Positions 26,172-33,676 of a stretch of 64,000 nt of DNA are shown here, one piece after another. This stretch comes from Porphyridium purpureum. Its lineage: Eukaryota; Rhodophyta; Bangiophyceae; Porphyridiales; Porphyridiaceae. The DNA lies in assembly GCA_008690995.1 (NCBI GenBank), contig VRMN01000003.1, positions 868,001 to 932,000 of the forward strand, written 5' to 3'. Below the pieces are notes generated by a model, which worked only from the letters and a program-made list of their open reading frames with translations, did no database searches and was not told where the DNA came from. Position numbers and translations under genes: made by a program. The first letter of the stretch is position 1. Each line of letters begins with the position of its first letter.

Positions 26172-27695
26172 TCAAAAGTGCTTTCCTGCCAGCTGCATCG
26201 GAATATCCCCCCGTCGTTTCGCCACTTCGGAGAACGAACTGTAACCACTTCCAAAAAGTTGCGCTGTGTGGCCAAGCAAGATTATATCAGTAAAGGCGAA
26301 CTGAACACACGCGCAGTCGCGCGGCCGCCCGCACGTTGTGCCACCGCTGGCCCGATGAACGCGGTTCGGGAATGCATTGGACAATGCCTCGTACGCGCTT
26401 TCTGAGTCACTCGCGACGAAAAAGTGCACGGACGCGTCCAGCGAAGCAAGGTGACGGGTGAAGGCCTGTGGCCCAGTGGCTGACCTCCAGCTGCCCAGAA
26501 TCTCGTAGCCGCGCTCACCATATAAGGCCTTTTGGTTCATGCGCAAGGCCTCGAGCTCTGCGCTGGACATGTTCTCGCCGCGCGACGTTTCGAATTCTGC
26601 CTCGGGTGCGAGGGAGCGCACATGCACACCGACTGTATTTTTGATGGGCACCGGGAGAGCCTTCAATGCAGCGTCAACAAGACGGTAAACCGCTTGATTC
26701 GGCCGAAGGCGTCGCAAAAAAACACCCACAGCGTCCACGCGAAGTTCTTCGACCGCATGGTTGTGACTCGATCGCAAAACGTACGCAGTCTTGACGAAAA
26801 AATGGAGCTTGCCAGCCTTGGCCGCCCGTTTGTCTTCCTTTTGCCAGTCAAACTTTTCCGGGTGTATCCGGTCGGGATTTTCCGCAAAGATGAAGTTGAG
26901 CTCGTCCAAAAGGACGCAGTTAGGATCCTTGTCCTCCGTACACCATGGGTACGTGCCGGGATCGAAATCGTGAATGACAAGTGCCTGGTGGCCTGCGGCG
27001 AACAAGTCGTAAAATGATGCATTGAGGTGCTGGTTTTTTGTCCACAGCACCACAAGCAACTTACCTGTGGCACTCGCATGCGCAAGCAGTGCTGCGAGGG
27101 CACGTAACCGATTGCCGAGGCCGAAGTCGGGTTGCGCGAACAAGACTGAGACCGCGTCGTTCTGCCACATGAGTGATCGCTTGCGCTCCAGTATGACGGA
27201 GCAAAGGCGGCGCCGCTCTGCATCTGAAAAGGCTTGCATTAAAGCGAAAGGAATACGCTCCTTGAAGAGCAGCGAGTGGACGCAAAACAAATCTTCATCC
27301 TGTAGCTTGGTTCCTCGCGCTGCTTCCCACGCAGAGATCATGGCCAACAGCCGTGAGATTGCAGCGCCCCCGTCGCCATTTCGGGTATTGCGCATCACAT
27401 CGAATGGTTCATTTGCGCCAAATGCGTCGTCCAGCGAGCTTCCAGGCTTTGGCGCATACCATGACTGGTTTGAACCTGGCGACCTGCTCTGCGCGGTGTA
27501 CGCCAGCAGCTCCATGTCATATTCGGCGGCGGTGGACGCGAAAGGGAAGGTGCGCCACACCGTGACCGCGACGCTCAGCAGCCCCACGACGCACACAGCC
27601 ACCACGTGCGTCGCCCTCAAACTCGGCAGCCATGCCAGCCGTTCCCGCATCCTGTCGAGTGTCCTCGTCTCCGCCGCACACTCCCCCAACACCAT
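26172..27695 (-). CDS. Type II membrane glycosyltransferase, fucosyltransferase-like
   Basis: 507 residues. A short cytosolic tail and signal-anchor helix (THVVAVCVVGLLSVAVTVW, about residues 28-47) indicate a Golgi type II protein. The catalytic region has FGLGNRLRALAALLAHAS followed by LLVVLWTKNQHL, the nucleotide-sugar-site pattern of the GT23/GT65/NodZ fucosyltransferase fold, and later VGVHVRSL and a C-terminal DIILLGHTAQLFGSGYSSFS, which also fit. The enzyme would transfer fucose or a related deoxysugar to glycans or wall polysaccharide. An alternative ATG lies at 27650. Fold assignment likely; donor and acceptor unknown. In keeping with surface biosynthesis, an FkbM methyltransferase lies at 46.4 kb. 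Confidence 0.72.
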   Translation of the reverse strand: MVLGECAAETRTLDRMRERLAWLPSLRATHVVAVCVVGLLSVAVTVWRTFPFASTAAEYDMELLAYTAQSRSPGSNQSWYAPKPGSSLDDAFGANEPFDVMRNTRNGDGGAAISRLLAMISAWEAARGTKLQDEDLFCVHSLLFKERIPFALMQAFSDAERRRLCSVILERKRSLMWQNDAVSVLFAQPDFGLGNRLRALAALLAHASATGKLLVVLWTKNQHLNASFYDLFAAGHQALVIHDFDPGTYPWCTEDKDPNCVLLDELNFIFAENPDRIHPEKFDWQKEDKRAAKAGKLHFFVKTAYVLRSSHNHAVEELRVDAVGVFLRRLRPNQAVYRLVDAALKALPVPIKNTVGVHVRSLAPEAEFETSRGENMSSAELEALRMNQKALYGERGYEILGSWRSATGPQAFTRHLASLDASVHFFVASDSESAYEALSNAFPNRVHRASGGTTCGRPRDCACVQFAFTDIILLGHTAQLFGSGYSSFSEVAKRRGDIPMQLAGKHF

Positions 27696-28097
27696 CGGCT
27701 CACCCTCGCGCGCTCAAAACGCCAGAAACGGAAACGTCACATGCGAACTTGTCAAGATGCACGCAAAGTACTGGATGAGGCGGCGGCGACCCTTCGTGTT
27801 GCAAGCCAAGGCGGCGAATACGCCACGCGCCGCCGCGACGGACGCTGCCGCGCTAGCCCACACGTGCGTGGACGGCCGGATCCCATCTGCAAGGCGCGGC
27901 TGGCGCGGTGCGTGGGACACAGCGCACGCGTGCGAACGCGAGCTTGGTGCAGCACACTGGACACCCGCTACTGAACACGCGGCCGCTCGATCGCGCGGTG
28001 CAGATTTCAAATCTGAGCGCAGGCGCCACGGGCTGCGCAACGGATATCACTCTGCGCAACAGGGGCGGCGGTGTGTGAGGCAGCGCGCGGTGGCGAC
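27696..28097. other. Divergent promoter interval, no motif recognised
   Basis: 402 bp between the glycosyltransferase start and the Cys-rich secreted protein start. GC-rich, open in several frames by composition only. No GTAC cluster or TATAAAAG box. Confidence 0.35.
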
Positions 28098-28985
28098 ATG
28101 TGGAGAATGTCGGCGATCATGCGGCGCGAGACGCGCGTGTCATGCGCTGGTGTGCTTTTGGTGCTGCTGCTGCTGCTGCCGCTGGTGATGCTGCTGGCGG
28201 TGGTGAGTGTGGCGCGCGCAGATCACTCGCCAGACCCGCACATTTGTGTTTTCAACGGCGCGTCGTGTGAGTACTCGGAATCGGGAACCCAACCGAAATG
28301 CTACGACGAGACCGAGTTTCTGGAAAGCAATGTCTGCATGACGCCGCCAAGGCCGAATGATAATAGCATTCGTGTGACACGGGTTGATTGCTCGTTGGCA
28401 GAGCAGAACGGCGTCACGTCGTTTCAGTTTGAATGGGCGGCGTTCAACAACGATTGTGGGTCGATCACCACGAGTGGCAACAGCGGCTACGACGAAACCA
28501 ACAAATTCGCATTCTCCCGTCTTCTATCGCCGACGGGGGAGACTTGCGCCCGGCTAGTGTGCGACGGGAATCTGGTCGATTTCCCGCCGCCAGTGTGTGT
28601 GGACGCAGAGTGGATCGAGGTGCGCGGGCTCGAGAAAGTGCACGCGACGGATGGCGTCGGAGAGTTGCTTTGTATCACGTCACTCGACGACTTGCCCTGC
28701 GGAACCTCCGACCATGTGATCGAGACGGCTTCTGGGCTGCGCACGTACGCCGAGGTGTGTGCGGAACGCGCGTGCACCACCAAGGTCGGGCGCTACAACG
28801 GCGTTCTGCACTCGGACGCGCACGTGATGCCGATCCAGGACAGACTGCGACTGACAACCGTGTCGCATCGCGGAACATGGTGGAGCGGGGTGGAGAATCT
28901 TATTGTGGTAAGCTTACAAAAGCTGCGTGTTCGCCATGTGAACCAGGCGCTAGCGTACATTCAGCGCAAGAACAGCGTTCCATGA
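28098..28985 (+). CDS. Cys-rich secreted or membrane-anchored hypothetical protein
   Basis: 295 residues. Residues ~10-45 are a basic start followed by a long Leu/Val helix ending VARADHS, a signal peptide or signal anchor. The rest has about 14 Cys (e.g. CVFNGASCEYSE, KCYDETEFLESNVC, CARLVCDGN) as in a disulphide-stabilised extracellular domain. I do not recognise the family. The last 30 residues (LQKLRVRHVNQALAYIQR) look unlike the rest; a GTAAGC at about 28910 could be a splice donor, in which case the true C-terminus differs. The ATG at 28098 is the first in frame after an upstream GTG. Confidence 0.65.
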   Translation: MWRMSAIMRRETRVSCAGVLLVLLLLLPLVMLLAVVSVARADHSPDPHICVFNGASCEYSESGTQPKCYDETEFLESNVCMTPPRPNDNSIRVTRVDCSLAEQNGVTSFQFEWAAFNNDCGSITTSGNSGYDETNKFAFSRLLSPTGETCARLVCDGNLVDFPPPVCVDAEWIEVRGLEKVHATDGVGELLCITSLDDLPCGTSDHVIETASGLRTYAEVCAERACTTKVGRYNGVLHSDAHVMPIQDRLRLTTVSHRGTWWSGVENLIVVSLQKLRVRHVNQALAYIQRKNSVP

Positions 28986-29471
28986 CTGTCGCGCCGCAAG
29001 GAATAGCAGAGTGTGAGGCTCTCACGTGTATTGCTGTGGTGTTTTCCCACGACCGAACCGCACCCCGCGAACACACAAGTCGCCAACGCGAGAACGCCTC
29101 AGTAAACAAAGATCGAGGTACATGGTAGGATTCACTGCGATGTGCTCTCTCTAAGTCGGCTTCCACTGCACGAAAACGCCCATGTCACATTCTCCCGCAT
29201 CCGTTCCTCTTGTCACACGATACTTGCGATGTCCTCGCTGGTCTCTGGCTGGCACGCCGTGACACTTGAAGTCGTCGAAATTTCCAGACCGGGCTTGGAA
29301 ATGCCGAGGCGGGGACAAAGGTGCTAGGAGGGCTCAGTGAAGCTGCCTGCCGGGTGCGACCTCTGAAGCGGCGCCTGAAGGTAGTCTTTGACTGCTGGAA
29401 CTATATTGCCGGCGATGATCAGGCCACCAGGGACGGCGACCGGAAGCCTGAAGGAAGACGATCGCCGAAAC
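28986..29471. other. Intergenic, no gene seen
   Basis: 486 bp between the Cys-rich protein and Deg1. Only short composition-driven frames; two in-frame ATG/TTG codons upstream of the Deg1 start lie here (29388 TTG, 29415 ATG). Confidence 0.35.
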
Positions 29472-30770
29472 ATGCCGGCGTTTGTGGCAGCGGCCAGTGG
29501 GGCTTTGTTTGCTCGCCGAGTGCTGGGCGCGCCATGCGCGGATCCACGTCCCTGCCCTTTGCAGATGGGCCTGGAACGTGAAGAGAAGAATGAGGAGGCA
29601 CTAACGCGTACGTCGACTCAGCCTCTGGCGCATGTGCGCAGAGCGATGAACGGAGTCATTGTCGGTGCTGCTCTCGCTGCGGTTCTGGCCATGCCGCTCC
29701 ATGCGGAGGTGTCGCCGCTGAAACATATGGGGTCACTCTCCGCGCGTCTACCCGTACCCCCACCGGCATTCGCATTTGCGGAATCCGACAGCATCCTGCA
29801 AGCGGAGCGTTCGACCATCGAGTTGTTTCAGAGGTGCAAACCGTCAGTGGTAAATATCACCACATTCCAAAATGGACGGACACCGATGTCCACCAACATC
29901 ATGGAGATCCCGCAGGGTCAAGGTAGCGGCTTTGTTTGGGATGAGCAGGGCCACGTGGTCACCAACTTTCACGTAATTCGTGCCGGAAGCGGCGCGAAAA
30001 TCATGCTCGACGACAACAGCGTTTACCCCGCGGAGCTGGTCGGCTACGATGCGGACAAGGATGTAGCTGTGCTGCGCATGGCCGCGCGAAAGGACGAAAT
30101 TGTGCCAATTGCGAAGGGCAACTCGGCAGCGCTTCAAGTGGGACAGACGGTGTTTGCCATCGGAAACCCATTCGGTCTCGACCATTCTTTGTCAAGGGGT
30201 ATTGTGTCTGGACTAGGTCGCACCATGCGCTCTCCAACAGGCAAGCCCATTTCAAACGTGATTCAAACTGACGCGGCCATCAACCCTGGAAACTCGGGAG
30301 GGCCCTTACTTGATTCCGGAGGCAAGCTTATTGGAATGAACACGAGCATTCTGAGTGGGAGCGGCAGCTCTTCGGGTGTTGGATTCGCAATTCCTATCGA
30401 TACGCTGCGCGCGGTAGTTGATGAGCTCATCACGCATGGCAAGGTTGTCCGACCCGTTATCGGCATTAGCTACCTGGACAGCTCCCAGGCGAAGGCATTT
30501 GGCATTGATTCCGGCGTCCTGATTCTCGATGTGCCAGCTAATAGCAACGCGGAAAAGGCGGGACTAAAGGGAACGTCCAGGGGGCCGTTCGGCGCCATTG
30601 AATTTGGCGACGTCATTGTGAGTCTGGATGGTGACAAGATTAGATCTGAGGGCGACCTCTTCAGGGCGCTCGAGCAGAAAAAGGTGGGACAGGATGTGGA
30701 GCTGAAAGTCAAAAGAGGCGACTCAGTTGTTTCTGTCCATGTTGTCCTTTCCGCATCCTCGCCGAAGTAG
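29472..30770 (+). CDS. DEG1: Deg1-type thylakoid lumen serine protease
   Basis: 432 residues, close to plant Deg1. A plastid transit peptide (MPAFVAAASGALFARRVLG, Phe at 4) is followed by a lumenal signal (VRRAMNGVIVGAALAAVLAM) with cleavage likely near AFAFAES. The trypsin-type domain has the full triad: H167 in TNFHVI, D197 in DKDVAVL and S275 in GNSGGP. One C-terminal PDZ domain (IGISYLDSSQAKAFGI onward) follows. Deg1 oligomers degrade and chaperone photodamaged photosystem II proteins in the lumen. The in-frame ATG at 29415 adds 19 residues; 29472 is preferred for the Phe-containing N-terminus. Confidence 0.93.
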   Translation: MPAFVAAASGALFARRVLGAPCADPRPCPLQMGLEREEKNEEALTRTSTQPLAHVRRAMNGVIVGAALAAVLAMPLHAEVSPLKHMGSLSARLPVPPPAFAFAESDSILQAERSTIELFQRCKPSVVNITTFQNGRTPMSTNIMEIPQGQGSGFVWDEQGHVVTNFHVIRAGSGAKIMLDDNSVYPAELVGYDADKDVAVLRMAARKDEIVPIAKGNSAALQVGQTVFAIGNPFGLDHSLSRGIVSGLGRTMRSPTGKPISNVIQTDAAINPGNSGGPLLDSGGKLIGMNTSILSGSGSSSGVGFAIPIDTLRAVVDELITHGKVVRPVIGISYLDSSQAKAFGIDSGVLILDVPANSNAEKAGLKGTSRGPFGAIEFGDVIVSLDGDKIRSEGDLFRALEQKKVGQDVELKVKRGDSVVSVHVVLSASSPK

Positions 30771-31192
30771 AAAAGAAATAGATAGCGATTTCCTACTCCT
30801 TTTCTTCTTTTCCTTTTCCACTGACAGCCTGTACGCTTGCCACATGGCATGTCATGCATCTGGCCAGAGTTAAGGCTGTCAGAACCAGCTATACAAGAGA
30901 AAGAGTTTGCAGAAATAGACTAAATGCGCAAAAGGCTTTTCAGCAAATGTGCCCACGTGATCTCTCCCGCGTACGACAATCGTACCTGTCTGACTGGGGC
31001 CGGGGAAGCATTTCATTTGCTGAAGAAGAGAACTTCAAATCATGTGGCATCACAGTCACGCCTTGACGAAAGCAAAGAAAAGGGCCTCTGTCAGAAGTGT
31101 CTAGGCTTGATCGACCCAGACACTCAGAAGCTCAAGCGGCCATTTCCACGGTACGGAACGGATCTACAGCAACCTTGCGGAGAAGCGAAGCA
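30771..31192. other. Convergent 3' flanks, no supported gene
   Basis: 422 bp between the Deg1 stop and the stop of the small three-CxxC gene. A 90-codon plus-strand frame (about 30924-31196) overlaps that gene and has no recognisable domain. AAATAGATAG-type A-rich DNA follows the Deg1 stop. Confidence 0.35.
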
Positions 31193-31510
31193 CTAAGCAC
31201 TAGGATCTGACAAGTCAGCCAGGTTGACATCCGCAGCGTCACAGTACGCACATACCCCCATGCAACCATCGCAGACCATGTCCTGCAGTGAGGCGGCGAT
31301 TTCAACCCTCATGTCCAGCGTCTCAGGGCAAAAGGGACACAAGGCTTTCAACACTGCTGCTGAAATTGAGCCACGATGTATGGATGACTTGCTGCATCAA
31401 AAACTTTACGAGCAGCCATCCACAACGCGGTCCGGCAGGGAAGCTGCCGTCAGCGCAACGACGTCTCCGGAGCGTGCTTGGCAAAAAGTGATTCTTACCC
31501 TTCCTGTCAT
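31193..31510 (-). CDS. Tiny three-CxxC zinc-binding-like protein, probably spliced
   Basis: The minus strand from 31387 to a TAG at 31193 encodes 64 convincing residues: LKALCPFCPETLDMRVEI, then QDMVCDGCMGVCAYCDAAD. The three CxxC pairs (spacing CxxC-18-CxxC-3-CxxC) look like a zinc ribbon or small zinc cluster. An in-frame stop precedes this exon, so a first exon is needed. A minimal model is exon 1 at 31510-31499 (ATG plus three codons), donor GTAAGA at 31498, acceptor AG at 31389-31388, exon 2 from 31387; it joins in frame to give 68 residues with a 111-bp intron. An alternative acceptor ATTTCAG near 31362 does not fit this phase. Alternatively translation starts at the internal Met. No family recognised. 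This would be one of very few introns in the window. Confidence 0.4.
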
Positions 31511-31590
31511 GGTTGAATAAACATGATCTCAGAGTCTGAAAGTCTGTTTCAATCCTCAGTTAAAAGTTCTTGACAGGAGTAAGGATCATA

Positions 31591-33588
31591 CTACCACCAC
31601 CGCCATCCCAAAGAAACCGAGTACGTCAGACTCTCCACGTGGTGCGCCCAATCGCGAGGGAAATAGAGAGCATCACCGGGTCGCAGAACAACTTGTACGC
31701 TCTGCTGACGAAGCGCTTGCTCGACACCACCTGACCACAGGAAGCCCGTTCGACAGCGCCTCCGAAGCGGGTGGTCCAAGCCGTACGGGTCCAGCTCTGC
31801 CAAAACGGACGGCGGAAAAAGCGTGACTCGCTTGCTTCCCTGAATTTGAACCAGAAAAGAGTCGGCGTTATCATAATGCAGTGACGAAGTCGCACCCTGG
31901 CAGCTAATCCATATGCGTGCTTCCTGAGCAAATCCTTCAATAACAGGAATATGAGTCCACGGCTCCTGCAAATTGAGGTCGCACAGCAGAGCATCAGGTA
32001 CGCAATCCTGCACGTAGTATCTCTTTGGCGACTTTGCTCTGCGGATACTCCGGCAGTTCTCCCAGAACATCTGCATTGTCATTTTTGTGCTCCAACTCGG
32101 AGCCGGGAACGCTTTGTTGCGCACCTTAATGTGTGCCTCGGAACAAAACACGAAGAGAGGACCGATTTCTGACACCCGGACACTCAGTTTCCGCGATCTT
32201 AGGATGGTAGACAGGTACTTGAGATTCCATCTTTTCAATGCAGGCCAACTGCTCGCGGCCTGGTGCACAAGTAAAGGTTTAGACCGCATTCGTATGTGGC
32301 GCAAAATTTCAGCGGTGCTCTTTCCGTCGCAAATATCATACCCAAGACTTGGTAAGGTGAATTCTGAGTCATCGTCAAATAAGAAGAGCGGCTGCGTCTG
32401 ATCACGAATCAGTCCGTCCACGTCTACATCGTGGCCAAACAAACTAACGTCAAGGTCATTCCAAAGCCGCGAGAGTTTCTTGCGAGTCGGCGAGACTGAT
32501 CTTGATAATTTGCGCAGAGTAGACGGGCGAAAGGTTTGCATCGCTGCAAATGCCTCCCTCTGCTCTGCCTCTTTCGACCCATTATATGCATCAAAGGCAG
32601 ACCTGACGTAACGGGATTCGACCCATCCAAAGAGGTCCTCGGCAAGGCTGACCACAAGATCCACTTGCAAATCAGCTTCAGAGATGCCACAGCAGGCAAA
32701 CGCTAAAGCAGTTTCAAATGACAAGGCCTTTTCAGGATATACTCGCGACAGAATCGCGACGGCAGGGACCAGATCTCTTGCGAAATCAGTCGCGTTCGTC
32801 GTTTCTTCGGCCTCATGCCCCTCGAGAAACAGAAGCTCCACTGCAGCGCGAATCACGCTTTTCATAAACCATGCACACGCTGCCCACCTTTCCTCGCTAG
32901 AAGCCCCAGCTGCGCGCATCGTGTGCCGGGCGCGGAAAAAGCGCGTAAAGAGACTGTCTAGGCTGGCAGTTCCCGGACCGAGTTCAGGAAGCCAGTGGCA
33001 CAAGTCGAAGCACCCTCCCAGCCAAGCAGCCTGTCCTTTGATAACGTGGCAATCCGGAACGCCGACTACCAGGTCGTGCTGTGACTTTTTGGTACCGCCC
33101 GGTTTGCTCAGCACATCTAGCAGATCTTTACCGAGGCTATGAATCCGGATATCCACTCCGGCAACAAAATGGAAGCGCGCAGATCTCCGAACATGGGCAG
33201 CCACACATCGTCGAACCCAGGCAACCTGGTCTTCATCTAGCTCGTAGTCTAAGTACAGGATCAGGTCGATGTCAGATGAGCCATCCACGGCAAAGCCTCG
33301 TGCGACAGACCCTCGCAGATAGACCGCTAATGGGAGCGAGTGATGCGGAAACAATGCGGCAAGCGCATCAACCAGGCGCGCATAAGCAAATCGAGTCGCG
33401 TCGATCCATCGCGGCGCCACCTTGTCAAGCGACGCGTCGTTCTTCAAAATACCATTGACCACGCGCTGCGGAGCGCCGCGGGCTCGATCCACCTTTGTTT
33501 CCCTAGCGCTGACGCATGCAACTCGCACCGAGCTCCACGCTCGCCGCCATGAGTGCCGCTTTGCTTCCGCCGGCGCAGCAACAAACAT
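31591..33588 (-). CDS. Nucleotidyltransferase-JmjC oxygenase fusion
   Basis: 665 residues. After a basic, Ala/Ser/Arg-rich leader (possible organelle signal), residues ~60-150 form a minimal nucleotidyltransferase: LRGSVARGFAVDGSSDIDLI with D106 and D108, and a third carboxylate at D146 (GVDIRIH). Residues ~200-345 are helical, as in the C-terminal half of such enzymes. Residues ~430-665 are a JmjC/cupin_8 domain: KPLLVHQAASSWPALKRW, then SSLHYDNADSFLV with Fe ligands H571 and D573, GSKRVTLFPP with a 2-oxoglutarate-type Lys586, and GDALYFPRDWAHHVES with H649. Both active sites look intact. JmjC enzymes hydroxylate protein side chains or, in TYW5, a tRNA base; the nucleotidyltransferase could modify RNA, protein or a small molecule. 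The combined reaction is unknown. The gene is divergent from the ZnT5-like gene, 88 bp apart. Confidence 0.85.
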   Translation of the reverse strand: MFVAAPAEAKRHSWRRAWSSVRVACVSARETKVDRARGAPQRVVNGILKNDASLDKVAPRWIDATRFAYARLVDALAALFPHHSLPLAVYLRGSVARGFAVDGSSDIDLILYLDYELDEDQVAWVRRCVAAHVRRSARFHFVAGVDIRIHSLGKDLLDVLSKPGGTKKSQHDLVVGVPDCHVIKGQAAWLGGCFDLCHWLPELGPGTASLDSLFTRFFRARHTMRAAGASSEERWAACAWFMKSVIRAAVELLFLEGHEAEETTNATDFARDLVPAVAILSRVYPEKALSFETALAFACCGISEADLQVDLVVSLAEDLFGWVESRYVRSAFDAYNGSKEAEQREAFAAMQTFRPSTLRKLSRSVSPTRKKLSRLWNDLDVSLFGHDVDVDGLIRDQTQPLFLFDDDSEFTLPSLGYDICDGKSTAEILRHIRMRSKPLLVHQAASSWPALKRWNLKYLSTILRSRKLSVRVSEIGPLFVFCSEAHIKVRNKAFPAPSWSTKMTMQMFWENCRSIRRAKSPKRYYVQDCVPDALLCDLNLQEPWTHIPVIEGFAQEARIWISCQGATSSLHYDNADSFLVQIQGSKRVTLFPPSVLAELDPYGLDHPLRRRCRTGFLWSGGVEQALRQQSVQVVLRPGDALYFPRDWAHHVESLTYSVSLGWRWW

Positions 33589-33676
33589 CTACAATCGAGT
33601 CGAGCGCAACAAAGATATCGCCACGATAACCGGGAGCCAAGAGAAAAACTCCTCGGTGCGGCGCGCGCGGGATGGG

